NCBI GenBank assembly: GCA_900549725.1
Contig: URPL01000012.1
Coordinates: forward strand, 1-57,581
Length of the DNA: 57,581 nucleotides
Source: an uncultured Eubacteriales bacterium
GTDB taxonomy: Bacteria > Bacillota > Clostridia > Oscillospirales > CAG-272
Reading direction: 5' to 3'
Positions 1-8,680 of this stretch are shown here, piece after piece; positions within the stretch are counted from its first letter, which is position 1; every line of letters begins with the position of its first letter. The notes beneath the pieces were generated by a model. It made no database searches. It saw only the letters and a list, made by a program, of their open reading frames with translations, and had not been told where the DNA came from. The position numbers and the translations under genes were made by a program.

Positions 1-179
1 TTTTTAGTTACTCATTCGCGTAAAAAAGAAAATCAATTTACAAAAAATCAGCATTTGGATATGTGGCAAATTGCACAGTTTTTTGCAGATTGATTTTACA
101 TATTGTCAAAATGCACAAATTTCTCGTTTTTTCTTCACGATTTGCCGTTTTTCGCGTTCTTTTCCCCATCACACAACCT
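1..179. other. Non-coding, AT-rich stretch
   Basis: No gene is supported here. The stretch is rich in A and T runs and lies beyond the 3' end of the leftward rnhA gene. The arms aaaatcaat (near 31) and attgatttt (near 90) are complementary but about 50 bases apart, so I do not call a terminator. Confidence 0.4.
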
Positions 180-638
180 TCACACGCCCGGCAGCTCCGC
201 TTTGCAAAGCTGCTTTGCCGCCGCAACCGCCAGGCGATCGCACCGCTCATTATATGCATGACCGTTGTGCCCGCGCACCCACACAAAACGCACCGTGTGC
301 GGCTGCATTGCGGCAAGCAGCCGCTTCCAAAGCTCGGCATTGGGCACAGGCGTCGTTTTTGTCTTCATAAACCGCCTGGCTTCCCACTTTTTCAGCCAGC
401 CCTTTGTCACGGCATTCACCACATAGGTTGAATCGCTTGTGATCACAACATCACAGGGGCGGCGCAATGCCTCCAGTGCCGTAATCACCGCCATAAGCTC
501 CATGCGGTTATTCGTGGTATTCTCCTCCGCACCGGAAAGCTCTTTTTCATGCGCGCCGTATACCAAAATCGCCCCGTACCCGCCGGGTCCGGGGTTACCG
601 CTGCAGGCGCCGTCGGTATAAATCATCACCTGTTCCAT
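180..638 (-). CDS. rnhA: Ribonuclease HI
   Basis: Cytoplasmic endonuclease that cuts the RNA strand of RNA-DNA hybrids, removing R-loops and primer remnants. The 152-residue product is a complete bacterial type 1 enzyme. The metal-binding set is visible as Asp9 (YTDGACSGNPGPGG), Glu47 (RMELMA), Asp69 (TSDS) and Asp134 (NERCDRLA), with His124 in the loop RGHNGH. I chose the ATG at 638 because GGAGG sits just upstream of it. The frame stays open to 743, but that would run through the promoter of the divergent glycosyltransferase gene. No N-terminal hybrid-binding domain is present. Confidence 0.96.
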   Translation of the reverse strand: MEQVMIYTDGACSGNPGPGGYGAILVYGAHEKELSGAEENTTNNRMELMAVITALEALRRPCDVVITSDSTYVVNAVTKGWLKKWEARRFMKTKTTPVPNAELWKRLLAAMQPHTVRFVWVRGHNGHAYNERCDRLAVAAAKQLCKAELPGV

Positions 639-675
639 TGCTACCTCCAAGGAAAAAACGAAAAGCTTCTTTTGC

Positions 676-704
676 TTGACAAAGCCGCTTTTCCGTGCGA
701 TAAT
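676..704 (+). promoter_or_regulatory. Sigma-A promoter of the glycosyltransferase gene
   Basis: TTGACA at 676-681, a 17-base spacer, and GATAAT at 699-704 (5 of 6 to TATAAT). It lies 30 bases before the GTG start at 734. Confidence 0.7.
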
Positions 705-733
705 AGAGTATCTCATCGAAAGGACATCGGACC

Positions 734-1477
734 GTGCAAACAACGAAAGTCAATATTCGCGGCGTCGCGGTCGACAATGTCGATCTTGACGAAGCGCTGG
801 CGCGCGTGATTGAACTGTCGCAACAGGACGGTGTGCACGCCGTATATACGCCGAATGCCGAAATTATGCAGGCCTGCATGCAAAGCGATTCCCTGCGTGC
901 TCTGTTCAACCGCGCTGAGCTGGTCCTGCCGGATGGTGCAGGCGTCGTTCTGGCGGCAAAAATTCTCGGCACGCCGCTTAAGGCAAAAACCCCCGGCTAC
1001 GACCTCGGTCTTGCCGTTGCGGACTATGCCGCAAAGAACTCTGTCCCCGTTTATTTTTTGGGCGGGAAACCCGGCGTTGCGCAAGCGGCTGCAGAAAAGC
1101 TGCAGGCGCGCTACAAAGGCCTGCAAATCGTCGGCTGCCACGACGGATATTTTGAAAAGACAGGCGCTGTGAGTGATGCCGTGTGCAAAGAAATTGCGGA
1201 CAGCGGCGCCGTATTTTTATATGTCTGCCTCGGCTTTCCGGCACAGGAGCTCTGGATCGATGCAAACCGCAAAGCGCTCGGCTCCGTTACCGTTGCAATG
1301 GGGCTGGGCGGCAGCTTTGACGGCTATGCCGGCCTTGTGAAGCGCGCGCCGAGGCTTATGATCCGCTTGCGGCTGGAATGGTTTTGGCGGCTTTTGCATC
1401 AACCCAGCCGCATCGGCCGCATGGTGAACCTGCCGAAGTTTATTCTCGGCACGCTTTTTTCCAAAAAATCCGGATGA
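734..1477 (+). CDS. WecG/TagA/CpsF family glycosyltransferase
   Basis: Probably transfers an N-acetylhexosamine (ManNAc in the characterised TagA enzymes) from a UDP-sugar to an undecaprenyl-diphosphate-linked GlcNAc, an early step of wall teichoic acid or related polymer synthesis at the inner membrane face. The 247 residues match the family length. Typical motifs are visible: TPNAEIM with Thr39 and Asn41, LPDGAGVV with Asp67, FLGGKPGVA, and GLGFPAQELW. The C-terminus is basic and hydrophobic (PRLMIRLRLEWFWRLL), as in members that dock on the membrane. The start is GTG, with AAAGGA just upstream. It stands alone with its own promoter and terminator, and no other teichoic acid gene is nearby, so the polymer is unknown. 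Confidence 0.9.
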   Translation: MQTTKVNIRGVAVDNVDLDEALARVIELSQQDGVHAVYTPNAEIMQACMQSDSLRALFNRAELVLPDGAGVVLAAKILGTPLKAKTPGYDLGLAVADYAAKNSVPVYFLGGKPGVAQAAAEKLQARYKGLQIVGCHDGYFEKTGAVSDAVCKEIADSGAVFLYVCLGFPAQELWIDANRKALGSVTVAMGLGGSFDGYAGLVKRAPRLMIRLRLEWFWRLLHQPSRIGRMVNLPKFILGTLFSKKSG

Positions 1478-1491
1478 GCGCAGTATCTTCC

Positions 1492-1529
1492 GCCGTCCGC
1501 CCCGGTGGTTCGGGGCGGACGGCTTTTTT
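1492..1529 (+). terminator. Intrinsic terminator
   Basis: Perfect 13-bp arms (1492-1504 and 1511-1523, GCCGTCCGCCCCG and its complement), a 6-base loop, then six T. It ends the glycosyltransferase transcript just before the convergent rhaB gene. Confidence 0.92.
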
Positions 1530-1532
1530 CAC

Positions 1533-3005
1533 TCAAAGCAGCGCGCAAAAGCGGGCATATGCCTCATCCCAGCCATCGCGATGCTTACACGGCTCGTAAA
1601 CCGTGAGCGGGAAGGAGCGGCGCACCACTTCTCTTGCCTGCCAAAGATCGCCGATCTCACCTGCGGCAATCGCCTGTACGGAAAGATTGCCGATTGCTGT
1701 TGCCTCAACAGGCCCTGCATACACAGGCAGGCCGCAGGCGTCCGCCGCCATTTGACAAAGAGGCGCTTCCTTGGTTCCGCCGCCTACAATATGGATTGCT
1801 TTGCAATCGCTCTTGCGCAGCGCGTTCAGACGTTCCACCGTCCAGCGATAGCGCAGCGCAAGGCTCTCGAAAATGCAGCGCACGATCTGCCCCGGCGTCT
1901 GCGGCACGGGCTGCCCCGTCCTTTCGCAATACGCGGCAATGCGCGCGGGCATATCTCCCGGGGCAACAAAGGAGGGATCATCCGGATTGATCAGGGATTG
2001 CAGCGGCTCGGCTGCCATTGCCATATCCGAAAGCTCATTGAAGGAATATTCCTTGCCCTCTCTTTTATATTGGCGTCTTGCTTCCTGCTCCAGCCACAGC
2101 CCCATGATATTGCGCAAAAGACGGATCTTGCCGTCATAACCGCCTTCATTGGTAAATTCATAAGCAAAGGATTCCTCATTGATCAGGGGCTCTTTCAGCT
2201 CCGTGCCCATGAGAGACCATGTGCCGCTGCTGATAAAAACAAAGTCCTCCTGCTGCGCAGGGGTTGCAACAACGGCGCTTGCGGTATCATGTGATGCGAC
2301 ATTGACAACCTTTGCCGCAGTCTTTCCCGTCATTTCCTGCACGGCGGGCAAAAGCTCACCGAGGGTTGTGCCGGGGCGCACGATCTTTGAAAACAGATGC
2401 TCCGGCAAACCGAACGCGCGCAGCAGCGGGTCGGACCAATTTCTCTCCTTCGCATCCAAAAGCTGCGAGGTGGAGGCAATGGTATATTCCGTATGCATGC
2501 GGCCCGTGAGAAAATAATTGAGCAGATCCGGCGTAAACAGCATGCGGTCGGCCGCCTCCAGCAATTTCGGATTGTTTTGCTTTAAGGCAAGCAGCTGATA
2601 CAGCGTATTAAAATTCATAAACTGCGTGCCGGTGATCTGATAAATCTGCTCGCGCGGCATCACGGAAAACGCCCTTTGCTGCATTCCGACGGTTCTTGCA
2701 TCCCGATAATGCACGGGATTTGCAAGCAGGGTGCCGTCCTTTCCGAGCAGCCCGAAATCGACCCCCCAGGTGTCAATCCCGATGCTGTCAAGCGCTTCTC
2801 CGCTGAGGACACATTTGCGAACGGCGGCCTCAATTTCATGGAAAATGCGCAGTATATCCCATTGAAATACTCCGCCCGCCGTCACAGGGTCATTGGAAAA
2901 GCGGTGATTTTCCGCAAGGCTGAGTCGCTCGCCGTCAAATTCTCCGACAATTCCGCGCCCGCTGGAGGCACCGAGGTCAATTGCAAGCAGCTTTTTCTTC
3001 TTCAT
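1533..3005 (-). CDS. rhaB: Rhamnulokinase (FGGY sugar kinase)
   Basis: Predicted to phosphorylate L-rhamnulose at O1, the second step of rhamnose breakdown. The 490-residue product carries the FGGY/actin-like ATPase fold: AIDLGASSGRG at the N-terminus, IDTWGVDFGLLG, ASHDTASAV, and FISSGTWSLMG in the phosphate-binding region, all typical of RhaB rather than of glycerol or xylulose kinases. It starts 20 bases after the mutS2 stop and so is probably the last gene of the yqfC-to-mutS2 transcript. No rhamnose isomerase, aldolase or AraC regulator lies next to it. A close FGGY kinase of different specificity cannot be excluded. Confidence 0.85.
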   Translation of the reverse strand: MKKKKLLAIDLGASSGRGIVGEFDGERLSLAENHRFSNDPVTAGGVFQWDILRIFHEIEAAVRKCVLSGEALDSIGIDTWGVDFGLLGKDGTLLANPVHYRDARTVGMQQRAFSVMPREQIYQITGTQFMNFNTLYQLLALKQNNPKLLEAADRMLFTPDLLNYFLTGRMHTEYTIASTSQLLDAKERNWSDPLLRAFGLPEHLFSKIVRPGTTLGELLPAVQEMTGKTAAKVVNVASHDTASAVVATPAQQEDFVFISSGTWSLMGTELKEPLINEESFAYEFTNEGGYDGKIRLLRNIMGLWLEQEARRQYKREGKEYSFNELSDMAMAAEPLQSLINPDDPSFVAPGDMPARIAAYCERTGQPVPQTPGQIVRCIFESLALRYRWTVERLNALRKSDCKAIHIVGGGTKEAPLCQMAADACGLPVYAGPVEATAIGNLSVQAIAAGEIGDLWQAREVVRRSFPLTVYEPCKHRDGWDEAYARFCALL

Positions 3006-3025
3006 AGTCGTCTCTTCCTTTTCTG

Positions 3026-5425
3026 TTATTTCAGTTCAACTATCGTCACGCCGGCGTCTCCCTCACCGTATTGTCCTGCACGAAAGCTCTTCACGCGCGG
3101 ATCGGTTTTTAAATATCCCCACAGCGCGCGGCGCAGTGCGCCGGTCCCTTTGCCGTGAATCAGCGTCACGGAATGCATACCGCTCAAAATCGCTTCATCC
3201 AGATATTTATCCGTGCGCAGCCACCCGTCTTCCCCCGTTTCGCCGCGCAGATCCAACTCCATGCGCGCATCGCGCGAAACCGCAGCCGAAGTGCCGCCGC
3301 GGCGGGCAGACGGTTTTTTTTCGGAAACATGCTTTTCCGCAATGCCCGCGTCCTTTGCAAGCATAATATCGGAAAGCTTGGTGCGCGTGCGAAGGTTGCC
3401 GCACAGCACCGTAATGGTGCCGGCCTTTTCGGAAAGCTCCGTCACCTGCGCAGGCTTACCGAGCGAGCGCAAATATACCGTTTCTCCGATTTTCGGCAGA
3501 CGCGGCAGCGTATAATTCTCTCCGCGCGCAATCTGCACGGGATTGGCAATGGAATCCGCCTCTTTCAAAGAAGAACGGATGGCATCGCGCGAGGCGGCAA
3601 GCGTTTCCTTGAAATTCGCGCTGTCTTTTTTGCGGCGCAGCGCATCCAGCTCCGAAAGCACATAATCGCTGGAGGCACGCGCGCTTTCTAGAATTCTTGT
3701 TGCCTTTGCCTGCGCTTTTTCCAAAATTGCTTCCGATTCGCTCAGATTTTTCTGCAGCTTTTCTTTTTCCCGCGCACAGAGCGTTTCATATTCATGACGC
3801 TTTTGCTCCAGTTCGGCGCGCTCCTTTTCAAGCGCGGTACGGGTATCGTCAAGCTTTGCAATCACCGTTTCAAATTCCTTGTTTTCCGCGCCGATCATTG
3901 CATCTGCGCGCGCGATGATCGCATCCCGAAGACCAAGCCGCTTTGAAATGGCAAACGCATTGGAGCGCCCCGGCGCCCCAATGACAAGATGGTAGGTCGG
4001 CCGCAGCGAATCCACATCGAATTCGCAGGAGGCGTTCATCACGCCGGGCGTTTGCAGGGCATAAGCCTTCAGCTCGGCATAATGCGTGGTTGCAACGCAA
4101 AGCGAGCCGCGCCCGCGCACATATTCCAGCACCGCAACGGCAAGCGCCGCCCCCTCGACCGGGTCCGTGCCCGCTCCGAGCTCGTCAAAGAGCACCAGGC
4201 TGTCCGCATCCGCCTGCTCAGTGATCGCTACAATATTCACCATATGTGCAGAGAAGGTTGAGAGCGACTGCTCAATGCTCTGCTCATCCCCGATATCCGC
4301 AAACACCCGGCGGAACACGCGCACCGAGGATTCGGCGCTCGCCGGAATATGCAGCCCGGATTGCGCCATAAGCGTCAAAAGCCCGACGGTTTTCAGCGTT
4401 ACGGTTTTTCCGCCGGTGTTGGGCCCCGTGACGACCAGCGTATCGAAATCTCCGCCCAGACGCACCGTGATCGGCACGACGCTTTTCTTCGGCAAAAGCG
4501 GATGGCGCGCCCGCACAAGACACGTCTCACCGCGCTCGACGATATGCGGGGAATCGGCATCCATGGCAAAGGAAAGAGCCGCCTTACCGAATAAAAATGC
4601 AAGCTCTGTTAAATTGAGATAATCATAAATCAGATTCTCCCCGAATTCCGCGCACAATGCGGAAAGCTCGGCAAGCACCCGCTCAATCTCTTTTTGCTCT
4701 TTTGTTGCGAGCACCGCCAAATTGTTGTTTGCCTCGACCACCGCCATAGGCTCAATAAACAGTGTTGCCCCCGAGGAGGAGGTATCGTGCACAAGGCCGC
4801 GGATATCATTTTTATGCTCCGCCTTTACGGGAATCACATAGCGCCCGTTGCGCATGGTGATGATGTTTTCCTGCAGATATTTTGAATAGGTATTGCCCGT
4901 GATATATTTTTGCAGCGTTTCGCGAATTTTTGCATTCTCCGCGCGCATCTTGCGGCGAATGGCGGAAAGCTCCGGGCTTGCCTCATCCGCAATCATATCC
5001 TCGGCTGGAACGGCGCGCGCGATACGCTCCTGCAAAAAGCGGTTGGGCAAAAGGCGCTCAAATATCTCATCCAGCGTGCAGGCAAAGGTTCGGTCCTCCT
5101 TGCCGTAGGAGATCAGCCCCTGCACCGTCTGCAGAATATCAAGAACAGCTAAAAGATCCCGCGGGGAAAGCGCCGCGCCCTTCTGCGCGCGGTGCACCGC
5201 CTCCGTGATATCACGGGCATTGCCGAAGGCGGGTTGTCCTTTTTTCATAACAAGGCGCTTCGCATCGTCCGTTTGCGTAAGACTGCGGCGAATCTGCCCG
5301 ATGTTTGTCATGGGCAAAAGCTCCGCTGCCTTTTGCTTTGCACCCTCGGTCATACAGACCTGCGCAAGCAGATTCTGCACCTTGGGAAATTCCAGAGTCT
5401 GCAATGTTTTTGCCAAAATCGGCAT
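3026..5425 (-). CDS. mutS2: Endonuclease MutS2
   Basis: MutS paralogue that suppresses homologous recombination and, in some Firmicutes, helps rescue collided ribosomes. The 799-residue protein shows the MutS core and ATPase (Walker A in VTGPNTGGKTVTL; LFDELGAGTDPVEGAAL as Walker B), a long charged coiled coil (about residues 510-620), and the C-terminal Smr nuclease domain with LDLRGETGEDG and HGKGTGALRRAL. Length and domain order are normal for MutS2, and the mismatch-recognition domain of MutS is absent. It starts 12 bases after recO ends and is followed 20 bases later by rhaB, consistent with cotranscription. Confidence 0.96.
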   Translation of the reverse strand: MPILAKTLQTLEFPKVQNLLAQVCMTEGAKQKAAELLPMTNIGQIRRSLTQTDDAKRLVMKKGQPAFGNARDITEAVHRAQKGAALSPRDLLAVLDILQTVQGLISYGKEDRTFACTLDEIFERLLPNRFLQERIARAVPAEDMIADEASPELSAIRRKMRAENAKIRETLQKYITGNTYSKYLQENIITMRNGRYVIPVKAEHKNDIRGLVHDTSSSGATLFIEPMAVVEANNNLAVLATKEQKEIERVLAELSALCAEFGENLIYDYLNLTELAFLFGKAALSFAMDADSPHIVERGETCLVRARHPLLPKKSVVPITVRLGGDFDTLVVTGPNTGGKTVTLKTVGLLTLMAQSGLHIPASAESSVRVFRRVFADIGDEQSIEQSLSTFSAHMVNIVAITEQADADSLVLFDELGAGTDPVEGAALAVAVLEYVRGRGSLCVATTHYAELKAYALQTPGVMNASCEFDVDSLRPTYHLVIGAPGRSNAFAISKRLGLRDAIIARADAMIGAENKEFETVIAKLDDTRTALEKERAELEQKRHEYETLCAREKEKLQKNLSESEAILEKAQAKATRILESARASSDYVLSELDALRRKKDSANFKETLAASRDAIRSSLKEADSIANPVQIARGENYTLPRLPKIGETVYLRSLGKPAQVTELSEKAGTITVLCGNLRTRTKLSDIMLAKDAGIAEKHVSEKKPSARRGGTSAAVSRDARMELDLRGETGEDGWLRTDKYLDEAILSGMHSVTLIHGKGTGALRRALWGYLKTDPRVKSFRAGQYGEGDAGVTIVELK

Positions 5426-5437
5426 GATGCTCTCCTC

Positions 5438-6220
5438 TCACATTGACAAAAGGGATTTATAAAACGATAAACTGTAAAAGCCGTGCCCGATATGATTGAG
5501 CAGATAGCTCTCGCACACATGCGCAAACGCAACGAGCGCGCTCGGCTCCAAAGAAAACGAAAACTGCCGTTTGGCGTCTGCGCAGAGCACATAATGCAGC
5601 GCCGCCAAAACATCGGGGCTGAGCAAAAGATACAGCTGCGCTACACCCTCTTCGGGCGGCTGCGCTTTCTTTTTTTCGCAGCATTCCCGGCAAAGCAGGC
5701 ATCCGTCCATCACATCCAGATAAACGGCATCCGCTCCCTCCGTTTTTCCGCATACGCCGCAGGCATCCAGCCGCGGCAAAAAGCCCGCGATTGCAGCGGC
5801 GCGCATTTCGTATGCCCCCTTGATCAGCATAGGAGGCTTTTTGTTTTTTTCCAGGCACCAAAGGGCGTTCAGCGTCAGCTGCAGCATTGCCTGCTCGTTG
5901 TTCCCCTCAAGGCAAATCTCGTTTGCGATATCCACAAGATAGGTGGCAAGGCTGAGGCGCTCAAGGTCATTGCGCAAAGAAAAAAATGTTTCAATCGGTG
6001 TGCATTCGCGCAGCGTATAGGAATTGTTTTTACTGCGAAACAGCACAAATTCCGAATAACAAAAAAGCTCCGTTGCGCTCATGTTATTGCTGGTATACCG
6101 CTTCACCCCGCGGCAATATACGGGAATTTTCCCGATTTCCCAAACAAGAATCGTCAGCATCCGGTCATAGTCTCCGACGTCGGTGACGCGGATCACAAGT
6201 CCCTTCCACTTTTCGACCAT
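5438..6220 (-). CDS. recO: DNA repair protein RecO
   Basis: Mediator of RecFOR recombination: binds ssDNA and RecR and helps load RecA on SSB-coated gaps. The 260-residue product begins with an OB fold (WKGLVIRVTDVGDYDRMLTIL) and contains the four-Cys zinc site CGVCG...CLLCRECC in its C-terminal half. The ATG at 6218-6220 is preferred because GAGGGA lies 6 bases upstream; the frame extends further only into the end of era. It lies in the conserved Firmicute order era-recO, with era ending 10 bases upstream. Confidence 0.93.
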   Translation of the reverse strand: MVEKWKGLVIRVTDVGDYDRMLTILVWEIGKIPVYCRGVKRYTSNNMSATELFCYSEFVLFRSKNNSYTLRECTPIETFFSLRNDLERLSLATYLVDIANEICLEGNNEQAMLQLTLNALWCLEKNKKPPMLIKGAYEMRAAAIAGFLPRLDACGVCGKTEGADAVYLDVMDGCLLCRECCEKKKAQPPEEGVAQLYLLLSPDVLAALHYVLCADAKRQFSFSLEPSALVAFAHVCESYLLNHIGHGFYSLSFYKSLLSM

Positions 6221-6230
6221 GGTTTGTCCC

Positions 6231-7115
6231 TCATTCCTGGCGGAAGCCGAAATTCGCAATCTGCGCTGCGCTGTCTCTCCAGTTTTCCTTCACCTTGACC
6301 CAAAGATCAAGATAAACCTTTGTGCCGAGAAATCTTTCAAGGTCCTGGCGCGCATAGCTGCCGATGGTTTTTAACCGCGCGCCGTGCTTTCCGATGATCA
6401 TACCCTTATGCGATTCTCTTTCGCAAAAAATTTCGGCGCGGATGGAGACAAGGTCTCTTTTTTCCTCAAACGCTTCGATCACAACCGCCGTTCCGTGCGG
6501 AATCTCATCATTCATTGTGCGCAGGATCTTTTCGCGGATAATTTCCGCGGCAATCTGCCGCTCGGGTTGATCGGTAAATTGGTCGCCCGGGAAATACCAC
6601 GGTCCCTCATGCAAAAACGGCGCAAGCTCGGAAAACAGCGCATCTGTTCCCTGCCCCTTAAGCGCGCTGAGCGGAACCACTGCGGCAAACTCATGCAGTG
6701 CGGCAAAGACACGAATCGTCTCCCCGATTTTTTCCGCGGTGGAAGCATCCGTTTTATTGATTACAAGAATTGCGGGAATTTTGCTCTCGCTCAGGCGCGC
6801 AAGCAGAGCCTGCTCCGCCGGGCTTTGATGCTTATCCGACTCAACGACATACAAAACCACATCCACATCCCCGATTGTGCTTTGCGCCTGCTTGTTCATA
6901 TATTCGCCCAGCTTGTTTTTGGAGGCATGCATGCCGGGCGTATCCAAAAACACATACTGCACATCGCCGCGCGTTAAAATCCCCGTGATGCGGTTGCGCG
7001 TTGTCTGCGGTTTTGCGGAAACGATTGCCACCTTTTCGCCGATGAGCGTATTCAGCAGCGTCGATTTTCCGACATTCGGCCGTCCGACGATTGCAATAAA
7101 GCCTGTTTTTTTCAT
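6231..7115 (-). CDS. era: GTPase Era
   Basis: Essential GTPase that binds the 3' end of 16S rRNA and checks 30S assembly at the membrane. The 294-residue protein has G1 (GRPNVGKST), G2/switch I (PQTTRNRITG), G3 (DTPGMHASKNKLG) and G4 (NKTD), followed by a C-terminal KH domain with the RNA-binding segment IIGKHGARLKTIG. The start at 7115 has AAAGGAG at good spacing; an upstream extension of 67 codons lacks family character. It follows ybeY by one base, a normal pairing of two rRNA maturation factors. Confidence 0.97.
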   Translation of the reverse strand: MKKTGFIAIVGRPNVGKSTLLNTLIGEKVAIVSAKPQTTRNRITGILTRGDVQYVFLDTPGMHASKNKLGEYMNKQAQSTIGDVDVVLYVVESDKHQSPAEQALLARLSESKIPAILVINKTDASTAEKIGETIRVFAALHEFAAVVPLSALKGQGTDALFSELAPFLHEGPWYFPGDQFTDQPERQIAAEIIREKILRTMNDEIPHGTAVVIEAFEEKRDLVSIRAEIFCERESHKGMIIGKHGARLKTIGSYARQDLERFLGTKVYLDLWVKVKENWRDSAAQIANFGFRQE

Positions 7116-7116
7116 T

Positions 7117-7617
7117 TTAGTCTCCTTTGTCTTCGTTTGCAGGTCGCTCAAGACCCATGCCGCGCAGAATTGCCTCCTGCCGCGCAAACATATCCTTTTC
7201 CTCTTCGGGCGATTTTTCATGGTCATATCCGAGCAGATGCAAAGTGGAATGCACCGCCAAAAACGCAAGCTCTCTTTGCAGAGAATGCCCGTATTGCTCC
7301 GCCTGCGCCGCGGCATGTTCCATGCTGATCACAATATCGCCCAGCACCACGGTATCCTGCGCCTCATCGCAGTCAAATGCCTCATCATCCTCCACCAGGG
7401 GAAAAGAAAGCACATCCGTTGCGTTGTCTTTGCCTCTGAATGCACGGTTTAAAGCATGAATGGCATCATCATCCACAAAGCTCACAGATACCTCCGCCGC
7501 CTCCGTAAAGCCCTCGTAGGCAAGAGCCGCCGTGATTGCCCGTTTGACAAGCGCGCGGTCGGACGGAGCGAGCGGATACTTGTCCTGCTCGTTTTTGGTA
7601 TAGATCGTATGCTTCAT
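7117..7617 (-). CDS. ybeY: Endoribonuclease YbeY
   Basis: Metal-dependent RNase needed for 16S rRNA 3'-end maturation and late 30S quality control. The 166-residue product has the diagnostic zinc motif HSTLHLLGYDH near the C-terminus and the family segment GKDNATDVLSFPL. The start at 7617 has AAGGAG 6 bases upstream and lies 4 bases after the phoH stop, so translation is probably coupled. The position between phoH and era is conserved in Firmicutes; the usual dgkA and cdd genes are missing from this copy of the block. Confidence 0.95.
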   Translation of the reverse strand: MKHTIYTKNEQDKYPLAPSDRALVKRAITAALAYEGFTEAAEVSVSFVDDDAIHALNRAFRGKDNATDVLSFPLVEDDEAFDCDEAQDTVVLGDIVISMEHAAAQAEQYGHSLQRELAFLAVHSTLHLLGYDHEKSPEEEKDMFARQEAILRGMGLERPANEDKGD

Positions 7618-7621
7618 GTGT

Positions 7622-8680
7622 TTACTCCTTCGGCTTTGCGCCTTTTTGCGGTAAACGGCGCAAAGCTCTTTGCTTTGCCGCGCCCTCTTTGTCCCGCTCG
7701 GCCTTTTCATAGGTTTCATACGCATTGATGATGCGCTGCACCAGCTTATGCCGCACGACATCGCGTGCAGTAAACGTGTGCACAGCAATGCCGTCAATGC
7801 CGCGCAGAATCTTCACCGCCTCGCGCAGCCCGCTCTTTTTGCCGTGGGGCAGGTCGGTCTGGGTCAAATCCCCCGTGACGATCGCCTTGGAGCGGAATCC
7901 AAGCCGCGTCAAAAACATTTTCATCTGTTCGGGCGTTGTATTCTGCGCCTCATCCAGAATAATAAACGAATCGTCCAGCGTCCGCCCGCGCATATACGCA
8001 AGCGGCGCAATTTCGATCATGCCGCGCTCCTGATATTTCTGATAAGTCTCGGCGCCGAGCATTTCATAAAGCGCGTCATACAGCGGGCGCAGATACGGGT
8101 CGATCTTATTTTGCAAATCCCCCGGCAAAAAGCCGAGCTTTTCTCCCGCTTCCACCGCAGGGCGCGTCAGCACAATGCGGCTGACCTCTTTTGCGCGAAG
8201 CGCCGTGACCGCCATAGCGACCGCTAAAAACGTCTTGCCCGTGCCCGCAGGACCGATGCCGAGCACAACGGTATTTTTCCGAATTGCGTCAACATATTGC
8301 TGCTGCCCGACTGTTTTTGCATTGATCGGCTTGCCGCGCGTTGTGATGCAGATGCAATCGCTGGAAAATGCGGCAAGTTCCGCCGTTTTTTGATCGGTGA
8401 CCATGGAAAGAATATATTCGGTGTTTTGCTCGGTTACCGTTCCTTTGAGTTTGCACATGCGCAGCATACAGCAAAGCGCATTGTATGCATTCTCCGCTGC
8501 TGCAGGGTCCTCTGCGCGAATCAGCACGGCATTCCCCGCGCTTTCCTCCGTGTCCTTTGCCGCTATGGTAACGCCAAATGCCTTTTCCACCGCCGCAACA
8601 TTGGCGTCAAACGGGCCGAACAACGCCGTTGTTTGTTCAAGAGTTTCCGTCAGAATCTTTTTTTCTGTCATTTGCCGCAA
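7622..8680 (-). CDS. phoH: PhoH-like ATPase
   Basis: RNA-associated P-loop ATPase of the PhoH/YbeZ group, usually a partner of YbeY in ribosome maturation. The frame holds 352 residues with Walker A GPAGTGKTFLA, the conserved RPAVEAGEKLGFLPGDL segment, Walker B ILDEAQNTTPEQMK, and VTGDLTQTDLP. Start choice is uncertain: TTG at 8680 lies 4 bases after AGGAG, while ATG at 8671 is 13 bases from it. Either start overlaps the end of yqfD, implying translational coupling. A basic tail rich in Lys and Arg follows the ATPase core. Confidence 0.93.
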   Translation of the reverse strand: MRQMTEKKILTETLEQTTALFGPFDANVAAVEKAFGVTIAAKDTEESAGNAVLIRAEDPAAAENAYNALCCMLRMCKLKGTVTEQNTEYILSMVTDQKTAELAAFSSDCICITTRGKPINAKTVGQQQYVDAIRKNTVVLGIGPAGTGKTFLAVAMAVTALRAKEVSRIVLTRPAVEAGEKLGFLPGDLQNKIDPYLRPLYDALYEMLGAETYQKYQERGMIEIAPLAYMRGRTLDDSFIILDEAQNTTPEQMKMFLTRLGFRSKAIVTGDLTQTDLPHGKKSGLREAVKILRGIDGIAVHTFTARDVVRHKLVQRIINAYETYEKAERDKEGAAKQRALRRLPQKGAKPKE